A stretch of DNA of 6,627 bases from Deltaproteobacteria bacterium (GTDB lineage Bacteria > Desulfobacterota > Binatia > UBA9968): the NCBI GenBank assembly GCA_023250495.1, contig JAHFAP010000183.1:1-6627 (forward strand), in the 5' to 3' direction. Both the position numbers and the translations under genes were made by a program. The notes beneath the pieces were generated by a model. It was not told the DNA's origin, made no database searches, and worked only from the letters and a program-made list of their open reading frames with translations. Numbering within the stretch: position 1 is the stretch's first letter; each line of letters opens with the position of its first letter. Below, piece after piece: positions 1 to 6,137 of this stretch.

Positions 1-10
1 GGCCGCTAGA

Positions 11-45
11 TTTCACTGTGAAACAGGCCGAGGATTTGCTATAAT
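11..45 (+). promoter_or_regulatory. Predicted extended -10 promoter with overlapping palindrome, upstream of the DUF898 gene
   Basis: A perfect TATAAT lies at 40-45, preceded by TG one base upstream (37-38), giving an extended -10 element TGcTATAAT. The -35 region at the proper distance (about 17-22, TGTGAA) is poor, which is common for extended -10 promoters. Positions 11-23 form a perfect 13-bp palindrome, TTTCAC-T-GTGAAA, lying directly on the -35 region, so it could be a repressor or activator site. Transcription would begin near 52, leaving a leader of only about 20 nt. The promoter motif is read directly; the operator role is inference. Confidence 0.55.
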
Positions 46-71
46 TCTTCCAGTTTTGGGTTGCTCGGCCA

Positions 72-1226
72 ATGACTATCTTCAGCATGAGATGTCCCAG
101 GTGCGGGTTGATCCAAGCCCAGGCTCCCACCTGCAAATCGTGCGGCGCCGCAGCGGGCGGCAGCAACTTTCCCTCGGATAAACGTCGAGTCGAAACCGCA
201 AACGCGCCGATCCCTTCCCCGTCTTCTGCATCGCCATCAACCGCCGCATCTTGGGGCCCCGGCTCGCTGGGATCTGAGGCGGGTGAACACCGACGTCTTT
301 ATTTCCGTGGCAATGCAGGGTCCCTCTTCGGGATTCACATCATCAACATCCTGCTCACACTTGTTACGCTCGGCATCTATTCTTTTTGGGCCAAAGTAAA
401 AATGCGGAAGTACCTCCTCAGTCAAACTGAGTTCGAAAGAGACCGGTTTGCTTACCACGGCACAGGAAAGGAGCTTTTGGAGGGTTCGCTCAAGGCGGGT
501 CTCGTGTTCGGCCTGCCCGTCACTCTGCTCAACACCCTGCCGAAATTTCTGGGCGCGGGAACCGTGATCAAGATCATCGCTGGGATTTTGCTCTACTGCA
601 TCGTCATGGTTTTCATTCCATTTGCGATCGTAGGCACCCGCCGCTATCGCCTGAGCCGGACCTCCTGGCGGGGCATTCGTTTCTCCTTCCGCGGCCAGGT
701 GGTGGATTTCATCAAGCTCTACATCAGCGGCTCGGTTCTCACCGTTCTCACTCTGGGCCTCTATTACCCGTTTTTTTCTGTAAAGCAATATGGCTTCCTG
801 GCGTCGCATTCGTACTTTGGGAACCAAAGATTTCACTTCGACGGAAATGGACGGGAACTCTGCTCAAGTTACCTCCGAGCGCTCCTGCTCACGATTCCAA
901 CCCTTGGCGTGTACTGGTTCTGGTTTTACTCCAAGAAGCAACGCTATCTGACGGAACACACTGCTTTCGTCACCGCTCGCTTCAACTCCACGGTGACGGG
1001 CGGCGGTCTTGGCCTCTTAGTGTTGATAAATTCGCTCCTGCTGGTCGGAACCCTGGGCCTTGCCTTGCCCTGGGTCTCGGTGAGGACCATGCGCTTTTGG
1101 TTCGACAATGTCTCGCTTGAAGGACCACTTGACGTAACGACAATTCAGCAAGACGCGCAGTCAGCCTCCGCCACTGGTGAAGGGCTTGCGGGCTTTCTGG
1201 ACTTGGATTTCGGCCTCGGCGGCTAG
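72..1226 (+). CDS. DUF898 (YjgN-like) integral membrane protein with N-terminal zinc ribbon
   Basis: This 384-residue protein begins with a treble-clef/zinc-ribbon-like Cys4 module: C8-x2-C11 and C21-x2-C24. A low-complexity Pro/Ser/Ala linker (about 35-70) follows. The rest is a hydrophobic multi-pass body typical of DUF898/YjgN. The body is built of recurring units with the signature TLG(I/L/V)Y plus aromatics and a basic/aromatic helix: TLGIYSFWAKVK at 99, TLGLYYPFF at 227, TLGVYWFWF at 277 and TLGLALPWV at 327. A more divergent copy lies near 183-209. The biochemical function of DUF898 is unknown to me. Its neighbour 20 nt downstream is an M48 membrane protease, suggesting a joint envelope role (inference). 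No Shine-Dalgarno is evident for ATG 72; an in-frame ATG at 87 (MRCPRCG) is an equally plausible start and would keep the zinc ribbon. E. coli YjgN, as I recall it, lacks the ribbon. Confidence 0.85.
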   Translation: MTIFSMRCPRCGLIQAQAPTCKSCGAAAGGSNFPSDKRRVETANAPIPSPSSASPSTAASWGPGSLGSEAGEHRRLYFRGNAGSLFGIHIINILLTLVTLGIYSFWAKVKMRKYLLSQTEFERDRFAYHGTGKELLEGSLKAGLVFGLPVTLLNTLPKFLGAGTVIKIIAGILLYCIVMVFIPFAIVGTRRYRLSRTSWRGIRFSFRGQVVDFIKLYISGSVLTVLTLGLYYPFFSVKQYGFLASHSYFGNQRFHFDGNGRELCSSYLRALLLTIPTLGVYWFWFYSKKQRYLTEHTAFVTARFNSTVTGGGLGLLVLINSLLLVGTLGLALPWVSVRTMRFWFDNVSLEGPLDVTTIQQDAQSASATGEGLAGFLDLDFGLGG

Positions 1227-1246
1227 CTCCCTGCAATCTCGATCGC

Positions 1247-2365
1247 ATGCTCATCGAATGGCAAGGATACTATCTGGATGGGCAAACGGCGACGCGCCAT
1301 CCGGCAGCGATCCGAATCACGCAGACCGGCCTCGAGTTTACAACCGATAGTGGCGCCCCGCATTTTTGGCCCTACGAAGAGATCAGGCAGACTCAAGGAT
1401 TCTACGCCGGGGAGCAGGTGCGCTTCGAGAGAGCCGGGAATTTCATGGAGGCGCTCCTGCGTCCAGATCCCGCGTTCTTAACCGCTCTCCATCGCCTTGT
1501 GCCCGGGCTGGCTCAGCGATTCCACCAGCCGAAACACCGCAGCCTACGGGTCCGGCTCACCATCCTCGCAGCCACTGGCGCCGTCGCGATCGGGAGTGCC
1601 CTTTATCTTTGGGGCATTCCTGCCTTGGCCGGGCTTGCTGCCACCCGAGTCCCTATCCCATGGGAAGAAAAGCTTGGACAGGCGGTCGCGAACCAATTGG
1701 CCCCACCGGAGCTCCGCTGCGTCGACCCAACGGTCGGCAAGTTGATGGACGAAATCACGATTCGCCTCGTGAAACCTCTTCCAGAATCCCCTTACAAGTT
1801 TCACGTCTTAGTCGTGAGCAGTCCGATCGTGAATGCTTTTGCGGCCCCGGGGGGATACATCGTGGTCTTTCAGGGATTGATCGAACGAACCGAAACGGCC
1901 GAAGAGTTGGCGGGCGTCTTGGCTCACGAGCTGCAGCATGTGCTTCAGCGGCATGCGACCCGTATGTTGCTGCAACATACATCTACCGGCCTGCTGATTT
2001 CTGCCTTGACCGGAGATGTGAGCGGGACTCTTGCCTTCGGACTTGAGAGCGCTCGCACCCTCGGGACGCTACGTTACAGCCGAATTATGGAGGAGGAAGC
2101 GGATGCCGAGGGAATGAAGATGATGGTCGCGGCTGCGGTCGATCCGGCAGGAATGATCGCCTTTTTTGACAGAATGAAGAAGCAGAGCGGAGAATTTCCA
2201 CAACTCCTGACTTACCTCTCCACCCACCCGAACACAGAGGACCGCGTTGAGAAGCTAAACTTGCTGGCCGCAGAGTTCAGACAAACCCCCGCCAAGCTGC
2301 TCCCACAGCACGATTGGAATGACGTAAAGAAAATGTGCCGCGTGACCACGCACCAAAACCAATAG
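1247..2365 (+). CDS. M48 family membrane-anchored zinc metallopeptidase
   Basis: This 372-residue protein has three parts. Residues 1-95 form a small beta-rich cytosolic-type domain seen before some M48 peptidases (WQGYYLDG start, WPYEEI at 41-46). A single transmembrane segment lies at about 103-131. An M48 catalytic domain follows. The zinc site is HELQH at 227-231 (H227, E228, H231), and the downstream EEEAD at 282-286 supplies the third ligand, most likely E282, with D286 completing the ExxxD motif. The family motifs NAFAxPGG (196-203), YSR (277-279) and THPNTEDR (326-333) are all intact, so the enzyme should be active. By family knowledge (BepA, LoiP, Oma1, HtpX) it degrades or remodels misfolded membrane or envelope proteins. 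The peptidase domain probably faces the periplasm, because the TM behaves as a signal anchor (inference). The start ATG lacks a clear Shine-Dalgarno, consistent with coupling to the DUF898 gene 20 nt upstream. Confidence 0.93.
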   Translation: MLIEWQGYYLDGQTATRHPAAIRITQTGLEFTTDSGAPHFWPYEEIRQTQGFYAGEQVRFERAGNFMEALLRPDPAFLTALHRLVPGLAQRFHQPKHRSLRVRLTILAATGAVAIGSALYLWGIPALAGLAATRVPIPWEEKLGQAVANQLAPPELRCVDPTVGKLMDEITIRLVKPLPESPYKFHVLVVSSPIVNAFAAPGGYIVVFQGLIERTETAEELAGVLAHELQHVLQRHATRMLLQHTSTGLLISALTGDVSGTLAFGLESARTLGTLRYSRIMEEEADAEGMKMMVAAAVDPAGMIAFFDRMKKQSGEFPQLLTYLSTHPNTEDRVEKLNLLAAEFRQTPAKLLPQHDWNDVKKMCRVTTHQNQ

Positions 2366-2412
2366 CGCTAGTCTACCTGCCGAATTCACTGTTGTTGCAA
2401 GCCTTCGGTAAT

Positions 2413-2453
2413 TTGAATTCAGGTAACCCCGCTGTTATAGTGAATTTCGCTAT
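2413..2453 (+). promoter_or_regulatory. Predicted moaBDE promoter with overlapping near-palindromic operator candidate
   Basis: A -35 element TTGAAT (2413-2418) is separated by 17 bp from TATAGT (2436-2441). The latter carries an upstream TG (2433-2434), making an extended -10 promoter; initiation is expected near 2448, about 26 nt before the moaB ATG. Positions 2437-2453 read ATAGTGAA-T-TTCGCTAT, an inverted repeat with 7 of 8 arm positions complementary, covering the -10 and the likely start site. That placement is classic for a repressor site. It does not obviously match the ModE box as I remember it. In addition, GAATTCA (2382-2388) is repeated in inverted form as TGAATTC (2414-2420), which overlaps the -35. 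Confidence 0.55.
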
Positions 2454-2473
2454 CGCCTGGCTGGTGTTGTTCA

Positions 2474-2980
2474 ATGTCGGTTGCCGAGCACAAAGAAAAA
2501 GGAAAGAAGAGCGCGGGCTGTTTCGTGCTCACGGTGAGTGACACGCGCGACGAGTCCACCGATCAGAGCGGCCAATTGATAAAATCCCTGTTGGCCGAGC
2601 ACGGCCACCGGCTCGCCGGCTACCGGATCGTCAAAGATGAGCCCGTCGAGATCGATGCCCTGCTGCGGGAGGCGCTGACCAGAAGGGACATCGACGCCGT
2701 GATCGTCAATGGCGGTACCGGCATCTCCCCGCGCGACGGGACCTATGAGGTGGTCAATCGCCTGCTGGAGAAGCGGCTGGACGGATTCGGCGAGATCTTC
2801 CGCTTTTTGAGCTACCAGGATATCGGGTCGGCGGCGATCATGAGCCGGGCCGTCGCCGGGTCGGCGAAAGGGAAAATGCTCATCTCGCTTCCCGGATCCA
2901 AGGGCGCTGTGGAGCTGGCGATCCGCCGCCTGGTCTTGCCCGAGCTGGGGCACATGGTCTCGCAACTGCAGGGCCGATGA
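2474..2980 (+). CDS. moaB: Molybdenum cofactor biosynthesis protein MoaB (MoaB/Mog family)
   Basis: This 168-residue protein matches the usual length of MoaB. It belongs to the MoCF_biosynth fold, which binds molybdopterin and, in the Mog/Cnx1G branch, adenylylates it with ATP before molybdenum insertion. Visible motifs are TVSDTRD (20-26), the nucleotide/MPT-binding loop NGGTGISPRDGT (79-90), GFGEIFRFLSYQDIG (104-118), the SRAVAG segment (124-129) and SLPGSKGA (138-145). All are in family order and intact. It is the first gene of a moaB-moaD-moaE operon; its stop overlaps the moaD start in an ATGA arrangement (2977-2980). The Shine-Dalgarno is weak (GGTG about 10 nt upstream). The SRAVAG and FLSYQDIG signatures favour the MoaB name over MogA. 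Confidence 0.93.
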   Translation: MSVAEHKEKGKKSAGCFVLTVSDTRDESTDQSGQLIKSLLAEHGHRLAGYRIVKDEPVEIDALLREALTRRDIDAVIVNGGTGISPRDGTYEVVNRLLEKRLDGFGEIFRFLSYQDIGSAAIMSRAVAGSAKGKMLISLPGSKGAVELAIRRLVLPELGHMVSQLQGR

Positions 2981-3222
2981 AGGTCAAAGTCAAATTCTTT
3001 GCCTTTCTCAGAGAGCGGGTCGGGACCGGGGAGATTACCAAAGAGATCAACGAGGGCAGCACGGTGGCGGATCTCTGGGCCACGCTCAAAAAAGATTATC
3101 CCAAGCTCGCCCCGGTGGAGATGCGCCTTCTCTACGCGGTCAATCGGAATTATGTGAACCCAGACTATGCGCTCAAAGAGAGCGACGAAGTGGTCTTCGT
3201 CCCTCCGGTGAGCGGGGGTTGA
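2977..3222 (+). CDS. moaD: Molybdopterin synthase small subunit MoaD (ThiS/ubiquitin-like)
   Basis: This is an 81-residue beta-grasp sulfur-carrier protein ending in Gly80-Gly81, the C-terminal diglycine. In this family the diglycine is adenylylated by MoeB and converted to a thiocarboxylate. Together with MoaE it inserts the two dithiolene sulfurs into cyclic pyranopterin monophosphate to form molybdopterin. Family features are the start MKVKVKFFAFLRE, the central AVNRNYV strand (54-60) and the conserved tail DEVVFVPPVSGG (70-81). It overlaps moaB by 4 nt and is followed directly by moaE, so the synthase subunits should be made together by coupled translation. Length and C-terminus are canonical. 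Confidence 0.94.
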   Translation: MKVKVKFFAFLRERVGTGEITKEINEGSTVADLWATLKKDYPKLAPVEMRLLYAVNRNYVNPDYALKESDEVVFVPPVSGG

Positions 3223-3224
3223 AG

Positions 3225-3656
3225 ATGTTTCGAGTTATCCGAGAGCCGATCGATCTTAAAGAGCTGGTGACGTACGTCACCGATCCATCGGCTGGCGCCA
3301 TCGCCACGTTTATCGGCACGACCCGAAACAACAACGAGGGGCGCAGGGTCATCGCGCTAGACTACGAAGCGTATCCCGAGATGGCGGAAAAAGAGCTGGC
3401 GCGACTGGGAGCCGAGGCCAAACAGAGATGGAACATCCAGCGCATGGCGATCGTCCACAGGATCGGTCCGGTCCAGATCACCGAGCCCAGCGTGATCATC
3501 GCGGTCTCCGCCGCGCATCGCGACGACGCCTTCCAAGCCTGCCGCTTCGCCATTGAGGAGATTAAAAAGAGCGTGCCGATCTGGAAGAAGGAGGTCTTCG
3601 AGGGAGGGGAGGTCTGGATCGGCACTCAGAGCGGCCAACGATTGCCACGCCGCTGA
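3225..3656 (+). CDS. moaE: Molybdopterin synthase catalytic subunit MoaE
   Basis: This 143-residue protein is the large subunit of molybdopterin synthase, which transfers sulfur from MoaD thiocarboxylate to the precursor. Family motifs are REPIDLKEL (6-14), GTTRNNNEG (31-39) containing the conserved arginine R34, AVSAAHRDDAF (103-112) and KKSVPIWKKE (114-123). By alignment from memory, K114 and K121 correspond to the catalytic lysines K119 and K126 of E. coli MoaE. I chose ATG 3225 because GGGGG (3214-3218) lies 6 nt upstream as a ribosome-binding site and the product then begins MFRVIREPID, typical of MoaE. An in-frame TTG at 3219 overlapping the moaD stop would add two residues but sits too close to that site. 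It ends 13 nt before the convergent transporter gene. Confidence 0.95.
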   Translation: MFRVIREPIDLKELVTYVTDPSAGAIATFIGTTRNNNEGRRVIALDYEAYPEMAEKELARLGAEAKQRWNIQRMAIVHRIGPVQITEPSVIIAVSAAHRDDAFQACRFAIEEIKKSVPIWKKEVFEGGEVWIGTQSGQRLPRR

Positions 3657-3669
3657 AAAAGGCCTGTCG

Positions 3670-5109
3670 CTAGATGACCTTGGTGACGGCTAGAAGATAA
3701 GCGACGGCGAGAGCCCCGTAGGCGACGCACGAGACTACGAGAAGAATCAGGTTGAGCTTTCCCGGTCGCGCGCCGACAGGAAGAAAGCGCGGCAGATAGA
3801 CGTGGTTCAGCGCAATCAGCGCGACGGAATAGATGACCGTGCCGACAAAACCGATCACCGCCGAGATAAGAATCAGCGGACCGGGCTCGTCCAATAGCAC
3901 AGTGACGGACGTGATCGCCGTAAGCAGAAAGAGAAAGATAAGATACCACGAGCGGACCGGGATCTTTCGGGCCCTGGGAAAGAAAGCGTAGACGCAATCC
4001 GTGTGAATGCGGCTGACGGCATCGACGGTGGCGAGCCAGGTGTCGGAGAGAAAGGCGGCAGCCACGATCAGAAAGAGAATCCTGCCGATCCATCCCCAAC
4101 TCACCTCGAAAAAGCGGCTTTGGACCACGGCCAGTTCGTAGTGCTGGGGAAGCAGTCCTTTGGGATAAAGAAGCGCATAGGCTAGAAGGCAGGTCATCAA
4201 GGTCGTCAGCAGATTGCCGCCGATGCCTATGCCGATATCCCAAACCATGAAGCGCTTCCATTTCGGAAGGTCCGCCAATCCTGCTTCCTCACTTGGAGTA
4301 AACCCGGCATCGGGAATCGTCTCCGGTTTTCCCGTGACCGGTCCTGTGATGCGCCCCATGTAGTGCGCCATTCCAACCCCTTTGTCGCGAGTCCAGTAGG
4401 AGTAGAAGAGCGTCCAAAAACCGCCGAGGCCCGCGAAGGTTATCGCGGTCAACAGAGTGGTTGCGTCCGCCGAATCCCATGGCCGCGGCATGGGCCATTG
4501 GGGAACGAACAATCCTTTGAGAAAGGCGGGCAGCGGCGCCAAGACATCCGGATGAGCGCTCGCCCAGAAAAGCCCGACCAACGTCACGATGGAAACGCCC
4601 CACATGAACGCTTCCACGAGGCGATAAACGACGCTGCTAAGAACGATGGCGGAGAAAAAAACCAGCATGGAGACATAGGTCCAAAAAAGAGTCTGGCCTC
4701 TCGCGCTCCAGCCGGAGGGGATGCCGGTGAGCGCCGCGAGTGAAGTGCCGCCGGCGGCGGCAAAGGCGCCGAACCAAAGAAAGGAGAGAGTCATAAGAAT
4801 CCACAGCAAGACGGCGAAAACCCGGTTCAGACGTATGAAGCCCTGAAAGATACTTTCTCCCGTGAGCATGGTGTAGCGGCCGATCTCATAGACGACGGGG
4901 AACTGAAGGAGACAGGCCGGAATAAGAAGAAAGAGAAACGTGAGGCCGTATTTGGCGATGATGTATGGCCACCAGATCAGCTCCCCGCTGCCTTGCGCCA
5001 GTGCGAGGAAAATGACTCCCGGCCCTAATGCAGCGAGCATTCCGGGAAATCGCGGCAGCGAGGCCTGCTTAAATGGCGACAGATTTCCCCAGGAGTGCCG
5101 TTCCGCCAT
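3670..5109 (-). CDS. Divergent Nramp-family transporter (substrate uncertain)
   Basis: This 479-residue polytopic membrane protein has about 11 predicted transmembrane segments (roughly 26-46, 52-72, 95-116, 141-162, 165-183, 217-237, 287-315, 340-358, 388-404, 411-436 and 452-475). The long hydrophilic loop 238-286 lies between the sixth and seventh segments. Overall pattern and length fit the Nramp (MntH/SLC11) branch of the APC superfamily, which imports Mn2+, Fe2+ or other divalent metals. The diagnostic motifs differ. Aligning the GP(A/G) before the first helix break puts GSGE (40-43) where Nramp proteins carry DPGN, and TLF (233-235) in GGFWTLFYSYWTRDKG (229-244) where MPH is expected. 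The metal specificity of classical Nramps should therefore not be assumed. The ATG is 2 nt after the stop of the upstream CinA-like gene and has a GAGGGAAG ribosome-binding site inside that gene's end, so the two are coupled. Confidence 0.87.
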   Translation of the reverse strand: MAERHSWGNLSPFKQASLPRFPGMLAALGPGVIFLALAQGSGELIWWPYIIAKYGLTFLFLLIPACLLQFPVVYEIGRYTMLTGESIFQGFIRLNRVFAVLLWILMTLSFLWFGAFAAAGGTSLAALTGIPSGWSARGQTLFWTYVSMLVFFSAIVLSSVVYRLVEAFMWGVSIVTLVGLFWASAHPDVLAPLPAFLKGLFVPQWPMPRPWDSADATTLLTAITFAGLGGFWTLFYSYWTRDKGVGMAHYMGRITGPVTGKPETIPDAGFTPSEEAGLADLPKWKRFMVWDIGIGIGGNLLTTLMTCLLAYALLYPKGLLPQHYELAVVQSRFFEVSWGWIGRILFLIVAAAFLSDTWLATVDAVSRIHTDCVYAFFPRARKIPVRSWYLIFLFLLTAITSVTVLLDEPGPLILISAVIGFVGTVIYSVALIALNHVYLPRFLPVGARPGKLNLILLVVSCVAYGALAVAYLLAVTKVI

Positions 5110-5111
5110 CC

Positions 5112-5846
5112 CTAGCTTCCCTCGGTCCGAAGGATCGACCCCTTCGGCAGCGCGCCCAGAAGCTTCTGAAAGGCTCGATCGAGATAGTTTGCGTCTTTTG
5201 ATTCCAGCGTGAGCTTGACTCTATAGTCCGGGTTGTCCAGAACCGGATAGGAGCCGAGAAGAAGATCGGGAAAGCTCGCGAGCAGATCGTTGAGGATCGA
5301 AGCGATCACCCCCTCGCCTTCCTTCGAAAAGACGACTTTTAAAAAATAAGGCGCCTCGCGGAAGCGTTCCTTGATGGCTTCGAAGCGATCCTGCAGGACT
5401 TTGGGAATACCGGGGAAGATGTAGACATTTTTCAGTTTCGCCACCGGCGCATAGAGCGAGCCTTCGCCTACCAGGTCTGCGCCTTCCGGCACTTCGGCCA
5501 TGCGCAGCCTCGCCTCATTGATGTTCTGGCCGTGACGCTCGCGCAAGCGCCGCTCGAGTTCCGGATGGTGGATCACCTTGACGCCGAAGCCGTGGGCGAT
5601 CCCGGCCATGGTTACATCGTCATGCGTCGGGCCAACGCCGCCGGTGGTGAAGACAAAATCGAATTCGCGCGAGAAGGCGGCGATCTCCCGGCCGATCAGC
5701 TCGACCTCATCCGGGATGACCAAGACGCGCCTGAGCTCGACGCCCAGGGCGCGCAGCTCCCTGGCGAGGTAATGGGAATTCGTGTCCTGGGTCTTTCCCG
5801 ACAGGACTTCGTTGCCGATAATGACGATGCCCGCGGTCTTGGCCAT
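5112..5846 (-). CDS. Stand-alone CinA N-terminal domain protein (COG1058, molybdopterin-binding-like)
   Basis: This 244-residue protein is the COG1058 half of CinA, a MoCF_biosynth fold. It shows the N-terminal strand GIVIIGNEVLSGKTQDTN (6-23), DTNSHYLARELRALGV (21-36), the phosphate-binding loop TTGGVGPTHDDVT (67-79), and the FPGIP segment (144-148). Full-length CinA is about 420 residues with a C-terminal PncC nicotinamide-nucleotide deamidase domain; that domain is absent here and the gene ends normally. By family knowledge, COG1058 domains can hydrolyse nucleotide pyrophosphates such as ADP-ribose or, in the FLAD1-like branch, FAD. A role in binding molybdopterin is only an old family label. 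Start ATG 5846 has a weak GAGAAG just upstream. The gene is immediately followed by the Nramp-like transporter and lies in the same window as moaB, which shares its fold but not its role. Confidence 0.9.
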   Translation of the reverse strand: MAKTAGIVIIGNEVLSGKTQDTNSHYLARELRALGVELRRVLVIPDEVELIGREIAAFSREFDFVFTTGGVGPTHDDVTMAGIAHGFGVKVIHHPELERRLRERHGQNINEARLRMAEVPEGADLVGEGSLYAPVAKLKNVYIFPGIPKVLQDRFEAIKERFREAPYFLKVVFSKEGEGVIASILNDLLASFPDLLLGSYPVLDNPDYRVKLTLESKDANYLDRAFQKLLGALPKGSILRTEGS

Positions 5847-5883
5847 GACTTCTCGATGGTGGACAGGTCAGAAGATTACCATA

Positions 5884-5898
5884 CTAAAAATCGATTTT
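5884..5898 (-). promoter_or_regulatory. AT-rich 12-bp palindrome upstream of the CinA-like/Nramp unit
   Basis: Positions 5887-5898 form the perfect palindrome AAAATCGATTTT, ending 41 nt upstream of the CinA-like start codon in otherwise GC-rich DNA. On the minus strand it is followed directly by TAGTATGG, which could serve as a -10 element, although no good -35 hexamer lies 17 bp further upstream. Its position suggests an operator or the core of a weak, activator-dependent promoter. Only the palindrome is seen directly; regulation is inferred. Confidence 0.35.
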
Positions 5899-6038
5899 GC
5901 TGCCTAGGGCGGATTCCCCCCGAAAGCGATTCCTTAGGGCGCAAGTCTTCGGGCCGCGGCCAATAGAGTCGTACCATGAGTCGAGTTTCCCTCATCGGAC
6001 GTCCGCGGCCCTCTTCCTCGCGCCCCTCAGCTCGCAGT

Positions 6039-6137
6039 GAAAGCCGCTGCCCGGTCGAAGAGCCCGCGCATCCGACACCGGTGGTTGGAATCACCACCTA
6101 CCTATTGCGCGGGCTCGAAGAGCGGGTGGCGGCTTTC
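6039..6137 (+). repeat. 99-nt imperfect inverted repeat / candidate structured RNA hairpin
   Basis: Two 32-nt arms pair in perfect register: every paired position sums to 12176. The outer helix 6039-6053 with 6123-6137 is 15 bp, including two wobble pairs at 6048/6128 and 6049/6127. Next come a G/G mismatch, two pairs (6055/6121 and 6056/6120) and a symmetric GAA/GAA internal loop (6057-6059 with 6117-6119). The inner helix 6060-6070 with 6106-6116 is 11 perfect base pairs (GAGCCCGCGCA / TGCGCGGGCTC). Inside, GGTGGT (6080-6085) pairs with ACCACC (6093-6098) around a 7-nt loop. Two more wobble pairs can extend the base to 6037/6139. G-U wobble and tandem G-A pairing stabilise the plus-strand RNA, but in a minus-strand RNA these become A/C and pyrimidine mismatches. 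No U-tract follows on either strand. It lies 19 nt downstream of the zinc-ribbon gene stop. What it is remains unknown. Confidence 0.6.

Noticed and set aside
237..836. Minus-strand 199-codon frame opposite the DUF898 gene
   Set aside because: It lies wholly antisense to a strongly supported membrane protein gene and its translation has no domain or hydrophobic pattern.
1366..2046. Plus-strand 226-codon frame inside the M48 gene
   Set aside because: It is an alternate-frame shadow, Arg/Pro-rich, overlapping the intact protease catalytic domain.
2433..2453. ModE operator at the moaB promoter
   Set aside because: Only one GTTATA-like half matches the remembered consensus; the opposite half-site does not.
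3219..3224. TTG start for moaE overlapping the moaD stop
   Set aside because: The GGGGG ribosome-binding site abuts this TTG, whereas ATG 3225 has proper spacing and gives the typical MoaE N-terminus.
3626..4261. Minus-strand 211-codon frame over the transporter gene and moaE end
   Set aside because: It is an out-of-frame, Arg/Ser-rich shadow of the transporter gene.
5876..6097. Minus-strand 73-codon reading frame upstream of the CinA-like gene
   Set aside because: Its composition is Arg/Gly/Glu-rich with no motif, and it overlaps the palindromes and half of the large hairpin.
6039..6137. Hairpin as SRP (4.5S) RNA or a tRNA-like gene
   Set aside because: The conserved SRP domain IV sequence (GGAAGG-type apical loop with its AGCAG side) is absent, and there is no cloverleaf, T-loop or CCA-like end.
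6039..6137. Hairpin as a rho-independent terminator of the zinc-ribbon gene
   Set aside because: No U-tract follows the stem on either strand, and the minus-strand version is the less stable one.
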